64,000 nt of DNA from Pseudomonas silesiensis (lineage in GTDB: Bacteria > Pseudomonadota > Gammaproteobacteria > Pseudomonadales > Pseudomonadaceae), in assembly GCF_001661075.1 (NCBI RefSeq), contig NZ_CP014870.1, positions 3,182,501-3,246,500 on the forward strand. The letters run 5' to 3'. A program made the translations under genes and the position numbers. Each line of letters starts with the position of its first letter. The stretch's first letter is position 1. The notes beneath the pieces were generated by a model. That model saw only the letters and a list, made by a program, of their open reading frames with translations. It ran no database searches and was not told the origin of the DNA. Below, in pieces: positions 1 to 8,191 of the stretch.

Positions 1-2
1 GC

Positions 3-422
3 ATTTCCAACGCCGAGCTCAGTGAGCGGCTGTCGCTGAGCCTCACGCCGTGCTGGCGGCGTCGTAAGCGGATGGAGGAGGCGGGCGTGATCAAGGGCTA
101 CCAGGCCAACCTTGATCGACGGATGCTGGGGCTGGATATCATGGCGTTCGTGCACATCCGTTTCTCCACCCACGCCGATCACGCGCCCGACGCCTTCGAG
201 GCGGTGATTGCGCAATTGCCTGAAGTGCTGTCCTGTCACAAGATCACCGGGGATGCCGATTACGTGCTGCAAGTGTTGGCAGAGGATCTGGATAGCTACA
301 GTGATTTCATTGAGCAGGTGCTCAGGCGCCAGGTGGGGATTGCGTCCATTCAATCCAGTCTGGCTTTACGGGAGGTCAAGGCCAGTAGCCGGATTGCGAT
401 ACCAAAATCGAGTAAGGACTAA
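3..422 (+). CDS. Lrp/AsnC family transcriptional regulator (5' end cut by window)
   Basis: The reading frame is open from the window edge, so the N-terminus is missing. The first visible residues (ISNAELSERLSLSLTPCWRR) are the second half of the AsnC-type helix-turn-helix with its recognition helix, followed by the usual linker (MEEAGVIKGYQANLD). The rest matches the RAM/Lrp effector-binding domain: a beta strand around IMAFVHIRF, then the Gly-Asp-Ala-Asp-Tyr motif (KITGDADYVLQV) typical of this domain. The protein should bind DNA as an octamer or dimer of dimers and sense an amino acid. It probably controls a neighbouring gene lying outside the window. The family call is firm, the ligand is unknown. 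Confidence 0.88.
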   Translation: MSNAELSERLSLSLTPCWRRRKRMEEAGVIKGYQANLDRRMLGLDIMAFVHIRFSTHADHAPDAFEAVIAQLPEVLSCHKITGDADYVLQVLAEDLDSYSDFIEQVLRRQVGIASIQSSLALREVKASSRIAIPKSSKD

Positions 423-625
423 GCGGACAAGGGTTGGGTCACCTGCTGAAAGGTGCAGTCGACGCACCTTCGTGCACAGCTCTCGGATTTTTCCTACCGC
501 TGGACGGGAGTTGCCTGCTTTGCGGGTGTTGAAGGAAAGGAGACAGTAATAGATGCGCAGCCCACATTACCTGACAAAGCTTCACGCACCAGGACTGACC
601 CGTGAGTCGTAAAGGAAGACCAAGC

Positions 626-811
626 ATGCCACCACTGTCTATGAATCGAGCCAGCCTTGAGCAGTTGCACCGTGAAGTAGCCGCTCTGGCCGAGGAAATG
701 AGCAGGCCGGCGCCGACTGCGGCCCGCGCTTTTCTGCTGCCTTTCTGCATCGGTGTTGCGTTCGCCCTTACGACTTTTGTCGTCGTCGCTCTACTGGCCA
801 GAATGGTCTGA
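626..811 (+). CDS. Small single-pass membrane protein, unknown function
   Basis: This 61-residue protein has a charged N-terminal half (residues about 8-35, possibly a short amphipathic helix around ASLEQLHREVAALAEEM) and one C-terminal transmembrane helix (AFLLPFCIGVAFALTTFVVV). I chose the ATG at 626 because a purine-rich AAAGGAAG lies about 9 bases upstream. A GTG at 602 in the same frame would add eight residues and has no clear ribosome site. No family is recognised. It sits alone between the Lrp-type regulator and the structured leader of the next gene. Confidence 0.55.
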   Translation: MPPLSMNRASLEQLHREVAALAEEMSRPAPTAARAFLLPFCIGVAFALTTFVVVALLARMV

Positions 812-1003
812 GCGCTCGCTCATCAATCATTTATCGGCCCCTTCAACACATTTTGAGTTCGCTTGTTTAAGCGCCCTACAGCTTACTTCCTGTGAACTAC
901 AAGACCTTGCGTCGTTGCCTACAGGTACGCCAGAATCCGCCGGCTTGTGCGCCTTGGGGTTGCTCGGTAACTTGATTCGCGTCACTGCCCATCAGTGATC
1001 GGG

Positions 1004-1200
1004 TTTAGTAGCCCGTGGCTAAATCTAAGATGTACAACACTACTATCAGCCGGGCTTTTCGCCCGCATTTGATGGTGGCTGTACGCAGGGCGTCCTTGGG
1101 CGCGCCGGCTTCTTAGATTCCCCGGTCTACTAACCTGCGTACAGCTGCCACCCCTTTTTTAGTAGAGAAGGAGTGGGAGCCCACATCAGGAATCTAAGAC
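1004..1200 (+). ncRNA. Structured 5' leader with competing pairing segments (candidate RNA switch/attenuator)
   Basis: A long stem is visible: GGTGGC plus TGTACGCAGG at 1074-1089 pairs with CCTGCGTACA plus GCCACC at 1134-1152, with only a 3-base bulge. It is followed by a C4T6 run (1151-1160), like an intrinsic terminator. The stem's loop carries TCTTAGATTCC (1111-1121) and CTACTAA (1127-1133). These can pair with upstream TTAGTAG (1005-1011) and AATCTAAGA (1022-1030), or with downstream TTAGTAG (1159-1165) and GGAATCTAAGA (1189-1199). The downstream partner includes part of the AGGA ribosome site (1188-1191) and ends one base before the ATG. Two exclusive folds are therefore possible. The pairing is seen directly; regulation is inferred. 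I recall similar leaders before related Pseudomonas genes but cannot name an RNA family. Confidence 0.65.
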
Positions 1201-1560
1201 ATGTTCAAGGTCACGCCCAATCCGCCGGACACCGATCCGGTATCCCGATACGAATCCGCTTCAAACAAACTCAACGAGGCCGCCGACCGGGCCCTCGACG
1301 CCCACTTTCCCTCGACTGCCGACATCAAAGCCACACCGCGTACACCCAACACACTGTTTACCGTGGACCCGAACGCCACAACCGAAACCCTGGTGGTTTA
1401 TCTGGTAGAGACCCTGGCGTCGGTCGATGTGATGGTGCATCAATTGGTGGATCATCTGGAGGGCGGCTCGCGCAATGCGCTGCTGGGTATTTCGAACAGC
1501 GTGATGCTGGCGGAGATCACTGCAAACCGGGTGCTGGATCAGATCGATCCGCCTGAGTAG
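1201..1560 (+). CDS. DUF6124-like small protein
   Basis: The 119-residue product opens with the sequence MFKVTPNPPDTDPVSRYES, which I recognise as the start of a Pseudomonas-restricted family of unknown function (DUF6124, close to DUF3077). The C-terminal half (about 60-119) is predicted to be helical and resembles the helical bundle of that family (ETLASVDVMVHQLVDHLEG, then a second helix ending in LDQIDPPE). No enzyme motif, signal peptide or membrane segment is seen. The start is fixed by AGGA at 1188-1191, nine bases before the ATG. The structured leader directly upstream is likely to control its expression. Confidence 0.72.
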   Translation: MFKVTPNPPDTDPVSRYESASNKLNEAADRALDAHFPSTADIKATPRTPNTLFTVDPNATTETLVVYLVETLASVDVMVHQLVDHLEGGSRNALLGISNSVMLAEITANRVLDQIDPPE

Positions 1561-1738
1561 TTATTCCAACGGCAAAATCCGTATGCCTGTTTGACGGACA
1601 TCTTTATGCGCCTGCCGGATCAAGTAAGCGTCTGGAGAAGTCACCTTCCTGACTCCAGCATTAAGGGCGATGGTGTCTGCGTTTTGATCGGACACAATTA
1701 CCCTTAACGCCATAACGCGGTCGAAAATCAGATAAGGC

Positions 1739-1935
1739 CACGGGCATGGACGCTCGAACTGGTTGTTCGCCGGATCGCTACGCAGCGGCAAACGGGCGGC
1801 AGCAATCATGAGCTTGATCCAGTCTGCCCGCATGAATGGGCATGATCCGTATGCGTACCTGAAGGACGTTCTTACCCGGCTGCCAACGCAGCGGGCGAGT
1901 GAGATCGCTCGACTGCTGCCATATCAGTGGGGCAC
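1739..1935 (+). pseudogene. IS66-family transposase (TnpC) C-terminal remnant
   Basis: The translated frame reads GRSNWLFAGSLRSGKRAAA, then IMSLIQSARMNGHDPYAYL, then KDVLTRLPTQRASEIARLL, which is the C-terminal end of IS66 transposases. Nothing of the catalytic DDE region or of tnpA/tnpB is present. A matching fragment with close DNA similarity lies at about 59.9-60.2 kb in the same orientation. The 180 bases before it (1561-1738) carry an open leftward frame of about 60 codons that I do not recognise. It may be the tail of another disrupted gene. Confidence 0.85.
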
Positions 1936-1982
1936 TGTTAATTTATCGGAGATGGCAACTTTTTAGAGTGGCTGAAAGCGAA

Positions 1983-2504
1983 ATGACAAAAGAGACGGCA
2001 CGTTACATCTTGATCACAGGCGCGGCAGGTACCGGCACCACGACCTTAGCGGATGCTTTAGCAAAGGAACTGAGCACAACTCACCTGGAAGCAGATGATT
2101 TTTTGTGGCTGCCCAGTAGCCCGCCATATCAGCATCTGGCAGACAAAACGCAACGAGGAGAGCGCTTGCTACAAGAAATGCGCTCTCATGGTCGTGCAGT
2201 GGTTGCCGGATCAGTAATGGGCTGGGGTCAATCGCTTGAGAGCGAATTTGATCTTGTGGTGTTCCTTTATCTTCCTGTTGAACTCAGATTAGAGAGACTA
2301 AAACGTCGAGAGGTAAAACGCTTCGGTCAAGCAAAGCCGGAGTTTCTGGCTTGGGCAGCTCAGTATGATGAGGGGGGCGTCCCTGGACGTAGCTTGGCCA
2401 GGCATCAGGAATGGTTGTCTGCGCTTACTTGTACTGTCTTAAAGCTTGAGGGGGACATATCCGTTACAGATCGGGTACGGCAAATACTGGATGCAGTCGA
2501 CTGA
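1983..2504 (+). CDS. P-loop nucleoside/adenylate-kinase-like protein
   Basis: The 173-residue protein begins with a Rossmann strand and a P-loop variant (ILITGAAGTGTTTLADAL), followed by an acidic DDF segment near residue 40 and a helical lid region rich in arginine (ELRLERLKRREVKRFG). This is the layout of small kinases such as adenylate kinase or shikimate kinase. The usual Walker A lysine is replaced by threonine (GTGTTT instead of GSGKST). I believe this occurs in a recognised bacterial subgroup annotated simply as AAA family ATPase. The ATG at 1983 is taken; a GTG at 1968 is an alternative and neither has a strong ribosome site. It follows the IS66 remnant directly. The substrate is unknown. 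Confidence 0.7.
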   Translation: MTKETARYILITGAAGTGTTTLADALAKELSTTHLEADDFLWLPSSPPYQHLADKTQRGERLLQEMRSHGRAVVAGSVMGWGQSLESEFDLVVFLYLPVELRLERLKRREVKRFGQAKPEFLAWAAQYDEGGVPGRSLARHQEWLSALTCTVLKLEGDISVTDRVRQILDAVD

Positions 2505-2586
2505 CTGAACCACACACCGTCAGTCATGTGAAGGTGTGTTGGCTATACGCTTACGGATCAAATTCGGTTTATGTACAGAAGGGCCC

Positions 2587-2700
2587 TGTAGGAGCGAGCT
2601 TGCTCGCGATGGACTCAATAGCGCCGCGTTTAACCAGCGAACACGCGTTATCGTTAACGACCATCGTCGGAACGCCGCCCGGAGCAAGCTCGCTCCTACA
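2587..2700. repeat. REP/BIME palindromic element
   Basis: Two inverted REP units, TGTAGGAGCGAGCTTGCTCG and its reverse form CGGAGCAAGCTCGCTCCTAC, enclose a spacer. This is the extragenic palindrome typical of fluorescens-group Pseudomonas. The right half, from GCGTTATCGTTAACGACC onward, is almost identical to the element at 40121-40234. It lies between the kinase and the leftward Rap1a-like gene. Confidence 0.85.
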
Positions 2701-2807
2701 GGGGCCGCATTCGCTTAACTGACTGGCAGTACCCTCGAAGGGCCCTTTTTTTGAACGCTGTTTGGTCCAGGCGCTACCGCGAGCTCTGTAATAACTCAAG
2801 CAGTGTG

Positions 2808-3167
2808 TCATTTACAGAAGAATGCTTCTCGGTGTGCCTGAATCGCCAATGTCGTTTCTGGCAAGTACAACTGGTTGGGATGGGCCTCCAGGTAATTAAC
2901 GACGATTCGCACACTGTCTTTGTTGTTCACCGCCGGTGAAACGCAGATGCGTTGCTCTTTGGGTAAAAGATCGGCGTATGCGACCAGCGTCTGGCGAACA
3001 CCTTGGACCAGCCCAATGCACAACCCACTTTCAAAGGCACTGTAGTCGTCCGTTGGAATCTTCTGACCGATCATTTTGCACGCCATGAGCAAGTTGTGCC
3101 CATCTGCCAGGGCCTGGCCACAACTCAACAGCGATACCAGTGCGATCAGTCCGATTCGTTTTATCAA
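2808..3167 (-). CDS. Rap1a/Tai-like secreted protein
   Basis: The product of about 119 residues begins with a signal peptide (IKRIGLIALVSLLSCGQALA, cleavage after ALA). The mature part (DGHNLLMACKMIGQ, then SAFESGLCIGLVQGV, then EQRICVSP) matches the Rap1a/Tai immunity-type fold with conserved cysteines. Family members include immunity proteins against type VI secretion amidase effectors, but many stand alone with no known partner, as here. I place the start at TTG 3167 because GGGAGA precedes it by about six bases. An in-frame ATG at 3182 has no ribosome site. No toxin gene is adjacent, so an immunity role is not shown. Confidence 0.68.
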   Translation of the reverse strand: MIKRIGLIALVSLLSCGQALADGHNLLMACKMIGQKIPTDDYSAFESGLCIGLVQGVRQTLVAYADLLPKEQRICVSPAVNNKDSVRIVVNYLEAHPNQLYLPETTLAIQAHREAFFCK

Positions 3168-3420
3168 AGTGAAATCTCCCATGACCCGGTAGATGCTAGC
3201 CGTTGGGGAGCAATGCTGAAGGCCACATAAACAAAACCGATTGCCATATAAGATTTTCGCAAGGCACCGCACCAAACCCCATTACGCTTTCTCTGTAAAG
3301 CTGATAAGAAAAACCGATACCTATGCAAGTAATTCCCAGAGGCGGGACGGACAGTTGCAGCTTTAGAGTCATGCCCAGCATTCGGTTGAGCCTTGGTCTG
3401 GATCTGCCCGGAGGTCGAAG

Positions 3421-4629
3421 TCAGCTCGTCGCTTGCTCGCGGATCACCCGGCGAATCATGTCCATCAGGGCTTTCGCCACCGGAGAGTGCAGGCAGCCGT
3501 TGCGGTAAGTCAGGCCGATGGCGCGGGTGGTCTGTTTCAATGTCAGCGGCAGGATGCACAGTTCGCCGGAGGCAATCTCCTGTTCCAACTGGTGGGCGGA
3601 CACTGCCGCGAGCATGTCCGAACGCAGCAACAGGCCTCGAATGATCGCCATGTCGCCGCTTTCCACCCTCGGCCGGGGAGGTGCAATGCCGAACCGGGTG
3701 AAGCATTCGTCGAGCATCTGCCGGGCGGGCGATCCTGCCCTGGGCAGTACCCATTGGGCGGTGCCGAGCTCTTTGTGCAAGGCTGTTTTTTTGTAGAACG
3801 GGTGACCACGCCGCGCCACCACGACCATTTCCTCCGTGAGTAATACTTCACCGGTCAGGTCGCTGGCGTAGGCCTGGGATCGCAGGGCGCCAAAAATGAA
3901 GTCGACATCGCCGGCTCGCAACTCGGTCGCCAGCAGATCGAATGGGCTTTCGTTGGTGATCACTTGGGTGGCCGGGTGTTCGGCCATCAAGCGCATGATG
4001 GCTTCGGGCAAAATGCGCGTACGCCCCAAGGGCAGGGCCCCGACATGTACTACGCCTTGCAAGGCTCCGCGCATGGAGGTGATATCGGTTTCGATATGGC
4101 GTAACTCATTCAGCGCCCGGCGGATCGGGAACAGGATTTCATTGCAGGCACGGGTCGGTTGCAAACCGCGAGGCGTGCGCTCGAACAATGATTGGCCGCA
4201 GCCATTTTCCATGACCTTGATGGTTGAGCTGATCGCCGGCTGGCTAAGACCCAGCAAGCTGGCTACCGTCTGCATATGGTGGGTTTCACAGAGTTTGACG
4301 AACACCTGCAGGCGCCTGTTCTGAAACAGGTAAAGCGGTTCGACCGCACGCTTCTCGTCGCTACCCAATAATCGCGGCACGCCTCCCAGCTCGGCCAGCA
4401 CCCGACGCGCCCGAGGCAATAGCCGTGCACCGTAATCGGTCAAACGCATACCATTGGGGTGACGTTCGAACAACGGCACCTCCAGTCGGGCCTCCATCTC
4501 GGAAATCGATCGGGTCACCACTGATTGAGCCCGATACAGGGCGACCGAAGCTTTGGAAACGCTGCCATGGTCGGCGACCCGGACAAAGGCTCGCACATGC
4601 ATCAGGCTGGGAAGTTCATGGATCTCCAT
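3421..4629 (-). CDS. LysR-type regulator with two N-terminal HTH domains
   Basis: The protein has 402 residues against about 300 for a usual LysR regulator. Residues about 8-70 form a LysR HTH (HVRAFVRVADHGSVSKASVA, then FERHPNGMRLTDYGARLLPR). Residues about 105-170 form a second one (LQVFVKLCETHHMQTVASLL, then GLSQPAISSTIKVMENG and LFERTPRGLQPT). The usual effector-binding domain follows (from about 185). The second HTH is the more canonical, with the AIS-type recognition helix. The gene is divergent from the TonB receptor at 4923 and may control it. The frame is continuous with no sign of a fusion by error. Confidence 0.9.
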   Translation of the reverse strand: MEIHELPSLMHVRAFVRVADHGSVSKASVALYRAQSVVTRSISEMEARLEVPLFERHPNGMRLTDYGARLLPRARRVLAELGGVPRLLGSDEKRAVEPLYLFQNRRLQVFVKLCETHHMQTVASLLGLSQPAISSTIKVMENGCGQSLFERTPRGLQPTRACNEILFPIRRALNELRHIETDITSMRGALQGVVHVGALPLGRTRILPEAIMRLMAEHPATQVITNESPFDLLATELRAGDVDFIFGALRSQAYASDLTGEVLLTEEMVVVARRGHPFYKKTALHKELGTAQWVLPRAGSPARQMLDECFTRFGIAPPRPRVESGDMAIIRGLLLRSDMLAAVSAHQLEQEIASGELCILPLTLKQTTRAIGLTYRNGCLHSPVAKALMDMIRRVIREQATS

Positions 4630-4852
4630 GGGGAGCGTACTCTGCGGATCGATGTTCGAACGTGACTATGCATCGCCTGTTTGGCTACAGGCAATAAAAA
4701 AAAAGCATACCTGGAATGCGAAAAACCGATGAAGCGTTAGCTCACGCCTGGAGGCGCTGACCCACCCAAATCCAAAGGTTAGACCTTAGCGATAGCGATC
4801 CTCAGAGTGCGTACAGCAAACACAAATGCGAATACGTATCAAAAGCTAAAAA

Positions 4853-4866
4853 CATGGTATACCATG
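4853..4866. promoter_or_regulatory. Perfect 14-bp palindrome upstream of the TonB receptor (candidate operator)
   Basis: CATGGTATACCATG is a perfect palindrome 57 bp before the receptor ATG at 4923, in the divergent region between the LysR gene and the receptor. The GTATAC core is common in GntR/FCD operators. Which protein binds it is not shown. No convincing Fur box was seen in the same region. Confidence 0.4.
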
Positions 4867-4922
4867 CGTCGCGATTTTGGCACGTATGCCGTCCTATTTG
4901 GCTGTTTTCAAGAGGTTCCTAG

Positions 4923-7049
4923 ATGCGTCGTACTCTGGTCTCCATTTGTGTGCTTCAGGCGTTTTCCGCTGCTTGCTGGGCGGAGCAAGCTACAAACGAT
5001 AAAAACAGCCTGGAGCTGCAAGCGACCGACATTGTCGGTACGGCGGAGTATGAAACGGCTCAGGGGCCGGTGAAGGGCTACCGTGCAACGCGTTCCGTCA
5101 GCGCGACGCGCACCGATACTTCAATTCATGAAACGCCGCAGTCCATCAGCGTGGTAACCAAAGATGTGGTTGAGGATATCGGGGCTACCCGGCTTCAGGA
5201 TGCCCTCGACTACGCCGGCGGGGTGGGACGCGCCAACAACTTCGGCGGCCAGGGGTTGACCACCTTCACTGTGCGTGGATTTACCACCGGCGAGTTCTAT
5301 CGCAACGGCTTTCCGATCAACCGCGGGTATCCGAACATGCCAGACGCGAACACCATCGAGCGCCTGGAAGTTCTGCGGGGCCCCGCGACCACTCTCTATG
5401 GCCGGGGCGATCCTGGTGGCACATTCAACGTGGTCTCCAAACAGCCTCTGGCTGAACGTACCGTAACGCTGGGCAGCCAGGTCGATGATCAGGGAATGAC
5501 ACGTGGCACGCTCGATGCCTCCGGCCCGCTCGATGAAGAGGGCCGTCTGGCCTATCGCTTGAACGTGGTGGGAGAGGGCGGTGATACCTTCCGCGATCAT
5601 GTCGAGACCGAACGTTACGGCGTGACCCCGGTTATTTCCTGGCAGGTCGACGACGACACCAAGGTGATCTTCGAGGGCGATTTCATGCGCAACAATCATC
5701 CGCTGGATCGCGGCGTGACGCGCTATCCGAATCAGATTGGCACCGCGTCCCGTGACACATTCTTTGGTGAAAAAGACGTCGGCAAATTGCACAACGACAA
5801 CAACATGGCCCAACTGCGATTTGAGCACTTCCTGAGTGACAACTGGACACTTGGCGGTGGTTTTCAGTGGCTTGATGGCACCTTGCAGGGCAATGCCATT
5901 GAAGCGAACGGTGTCGCCGCCGATGGGCGCACGCTGGGACGCAACTTCAATTATCGCAAACTGGAGTGGACGGACAAGGACACTCAACTGAACCTCACCG
6001 GGCATTTCTCGGCCGGTGGTTTCGATCACACCTTGTTAACCGGTATCGAGTACGAGAATTATGACTACAAGTCGATCATTCAGCGTTCCAGTGGTGCCGT
6101 CAGTGCCTACCCGATTGATATCTTCGACCCGGTGTACGGCCAACCTCGCCCGACCCTGACCCGCACACCGACCAACGATAAGGAAAACCTCAAGACATAC
6201 GCGGCCTTCGTCCAGGATCAGGTGGCATTGACTGACCGGTTGAAGGTGTTGGCGAGCGCCCGTTTCGAGCGCTTCGAGCATGAATACGAAAGCTTCGTGC
6301 CAGGTGGCAGAAGCTGGGAGGCGAGCGACAATGCCGTGACGCCTCGTTTCGGCGTGCTTTATGACCTTACCGAAACCGTGGCGATTTACGCCGATACAGC
6401 GCGTTCATTCAAGCCTAATTCCGGGGCCAGTCGACTGCGTGGTGGCTTCGACCCGGAAAAGGGCAAGTCTTATGAGATGGGTATCAAATGGGAAGCGTTG
6501 GATCGCCAGCTGAGTGTTGACGCGGCGATCTACCAGATTGAAAAACGCAATGTCCTCACCACCGATCCTGTGGACTCGACCTTCAGCGTGGCGGCGGGCG
6601 AGGTGCGCAGCCGTGGCTTTGATTTGAACGTGGCGGGCAATGTAACCCCCGAGTGGCGGGTGATTGGCGGCTATGCCTATGTCGACGCCGAGGTTACCAA
6701 GGACAATGTGATCCCGTCGGGCACCCGGCTAATGAACATTCCGAAAAACAGCTTCAGCTTGCTCAACGTTTACGAATTCCAGGAGGGCAACTTGAAAGGG
6801 CTGGGTGTAGGGGTGGGAGGCAAGTACGTGGATGAACGCGCCGGTCAGACCGCTGCCACGGCGTTTTCGATGGGCAGTTATACCGTTGTCGATCTGCTCG
6901 GCTTCTACAAGGTCAATGACAAGGTAAGGCTTAATCTCGATGTGAAGAACCTGTTCGATCGTGACTATGAAGAGGGTGCCTTCGGTAATGTCTATGCCTA
7001 CCCGGGTGAACCGAGAACCGTTCAGGTCGGCATTTCCTACACGCTCTAA
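4923..7049 (+). CDS. TonB-dependent siderophore receptor (FhuE/FpvA class)
   Basis: The 708-residue outer-membrane protein has a signal peptide ending around CWA (residue 20), then a plug domain (residues about 55-180) with the typical strings TSIHETPQSISVVTKDVVED, IGATRLQDALDYAGGV and IERLEVLRGPATTLYGRGDP. The rest is a 22-strand-type barrel in which the pattern DVKNLFDRDYEEG near the C-terminus is diagnostic for siderophore receptors. It should import a ferric siderophore using TonB-ExbBD energy. It lacks the extra N-terminal signalling domain of FpvA-type receptors that talk to an ECF sigma factor, and no sigma/anti-sigma pair is nearby. It ends in YTL rather than the more usual terminal phenylalanine. 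The ligand is unknown. Confidence 0.93.
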   Translation: MRRTLVSICVLQAFSAACWAEQATNDKNSLELQATDIVGTAEYETAQGPVKGYRATRSVSATRTDTSIHETPQSISVVTKDVVEDIGATRLQDALDYAGGVGRANNFGGQGLTTFTVRGFTTGEFYRNGFPINRGYPNMPDANTIERLEVLRGPATTLYGRGDPGGTFNVVSKQPLAERTVTLGSQVDDQGMTRGTLDASGPLDEEGRLAYRLNVVGEGGDTFRDHVETERYGVTPVISWQVDDDTKVIFEGDFMRNNHPLDRGVTRYPNQIGTASRDTFFGEKDVGKLHNDNNMAQLRFEHFLSDNWTLGGGFQWLDGTLQGNAIEANGVAADGRTLGRNFNYRKLEWTDKDTQLNLTGHFSAGGFDHTLLTGIEYENYDYKSIIQRSSGAVSAYPIDIFDPVYGQPRPTLTRTPTNDKENLKTYAAFVQDQVALTDRLKVLASARFERFEHEYESFVPGGRSWEASDNAVTPRFGVLYDLTETVAIYADTARSFKPNSGASRLRGGFDPEKGKSYEMGIKWEALDRQLSVDAAIYQIEKRNVLTTDPVDSTFSVAAGEVRSRGFDLNVAGNVTPEWRVIGGYAYVDAEVTKDNVIPSGTRLMNIPKNSFSLLNVYEFQEGNLKGLGVGVGGKYVDERAGQTAATAFSMGSYTVVDLLGFYKVNDKVRLNLDVKNLFDRDYEEGAFGNVYAYPGEPRTVQVGISYTL

Positions 7050-7235
7050 ACCATCCGTAGCTATGTTTAAAACCGGAAGGCCTTGTATGCCCTGGATCGT
7101 GGAAAGAACCACAGGTCAGCCCGTTGGGGCGCTTAATCAATCTGCCTGAAGACGCTGGAAACCGGGACGTCAATCGGCGTCAGTTGCGGCATGCCGGTGC
7201 CGCGGTCCGACGAAGGAACCGCGGCGGCCGGTCAA

Positions 7236-7814
7236 TCAGTTGGCGGGGAGCAAGCCTTTCTGTTTGGCGACATGAGTCGCCAGTGCGTCCATCAAGTCCG
7301 GCGACAGGCAGTCATAGGGCTCCAGGCCGATCGAGCGCAGGCGCTCCCGGATGGCCTTCATTTGCGCTGGCGGCGTGCCGGTCTCGATGATGGAGGACAC
7401 GAACGCTGCAAAGCCCGGCGCTGCCCATCCGCTTTGGGGAGAGAGCTCGGTGTGGACGAAGTCCAGCCCATAAAACGCATGGTCCTTGTTCTCGATGCGC
7501 CCGAACAGATGGGCGTGGCACTGCTTGCAGGCATGCCGCTGGATGGTGGCGGATTCGTCGACAATTTCCAGTTTTTCACCGTGGGCAGTGACGCTGACCT
7601 TATCCCGAGGGACGACGGCAACGACGGAGAATATCGCGTTTTGCGGTTTCCAGCATTTGCTGCAGCCGCATGCGTGGTTATGCAGGGTTTGTGCGTCGAT
7701 CTTGACCTCGACCTTGTCGGTCGCACACAGGCACTGCAGGGTACCACCGGTGAAATTCGCGGCGGTGGGTTGAATACCATTGTCCAGGGCAGGGTGAAGT
7801 TTCAAGGTGCTCAC
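7236..7814 (-). CDS. gfa: S-(hydroxymethyl)glutathione synthase (glutathione-dependent formaldehyde-activating enzyme)
   Basis: The 192-residue protein carries the Gfa/CENP-V zinc motifs in order: LQCLCAT near residue 28, [11 protein letters not shown] near 48-58 and [12 protein letters not shown] near 93-104. The C-terminal extension ([20 protein letters not shown]) is specific to Gfa rather than to general CENP-V proteins. The enzyme speeds the addition of glutathione to formaldehyde, feeding glutathione-dependent formaldehyde dehydrogenase. That partner gene normally sits just upstream, and only a scrap of it remains here (7879-7953). A GC-rich inverted repeat (CCGCGGT 7200-7206 with ACCGCGG 7218-7224) follows the stop and may end transcription. 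Confidence 0.93.
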   Translation of the reverse strand: MSTLKLHPALDNGIQPTAANFTGGTLQCLCATDKVEVKIDAQTLHNHACGCSKCWKPQNAIFSVVAVVPRDKVSVTAHGEKLEIVDESATIQRHACKQCHAHLFGRIENKDHAFYGLDFVHTELSPQSGWAAPGFAAFVSSIIETGTPPAQMKAIRERLRSIGLEPYDCLSPDLMDALATHVAKQKGLLPAN

Positions 7815-7878
7815 GTTGGCTTCTCCGTTTCAGGGTGTCGGACGAAAGTGCCTGGAGCCGTGCACCAGGCACCGGTGC

Positions 7879-7953
7879 AGATCGATTGCCTTCCTGCTTC
7901 AGGTCGAACGCTTCTTTGATTCGCTCCAGCGGCATGGAGTGAGTGACGGCCAA
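7879..7953 (-). pseudogene. adhC: Remnant of glutathione-dependent formaldehyde dehydrogenase (C-terminal tail)
   Basis: About 25 codons read AVTHSMPLERIKEAFDLKQE followed by GN. They match the C-terminal tail of class III alcohol dehydrogenases (THxMPLExINEAFDLMHEG). The frame then departs from the family, losing the final SIRSVV-like end, and nothing of the catalytic or NAD domains is present upstream. Its position just before gfa is that of adhC/frmA in intact Pseudomonas clusters, so a deletion has removed the dehydrogenase. Confidence 0.7.
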
Positions 7954-8106
7954 TTAACGCTCGCATTCATCGCATCCTAGACCATCCTCGCCAATTGGGT
8001 GCGGCCGTTAATGCCTTTGGATCAAACGAACCGTAGAGCCCAATTGCACATTCCATTAGCCGTCAATCACCTAGGCCCGAGGAGCCTGAAAATTTATGTA
8101 TTCTAA

Positions 8107-8118
8107 TTGTAGACACAA
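8107..8118. promoter_or_regulatory. Candidate GntR operator (TTGT-N4-ACAA)
   Basis: TTGTAGACACAA is an inverted repeat with TTGT and ACAA arms, a form common for FCD-type GntR regulators. It lies about 74 bp before the start of the GntR gene at 8192, a plausible place for autoregulation. Only one copy is seen, so support is weak. Confidence 0.3.
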
Positions 8119-8191
8119 AGAATAATGTTGTTTTATAGTGAGATTACAGGTAGTAGACAGCGTTCACTCACCCGTACAAAGGTCTTTAACG

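Noticed and set aside
1561..1833. A 90-codon minus-strand gene
   Set aside because: Its first third is the reverse of the IS66 fragment; the rest is unrecognised and has no start of its own.
2808..3167. Rap1a-like protein as part of a type VI effector-immunity pair
   Set aside because: No amidase effector or type VI gene lies nearby, so only the family similarity is claimed.
4801..4922. Fur box upstream of the siderophore receptor
   Set aside because: No stretch came close to the GATAATGATAATCATTATC pattern by eye.
5121..6029. A 302-codon minus-strand frame inside the TonB receptor
   Set aside because: It is an antisense shadow of a well-supported receptor and has no recognisable features.
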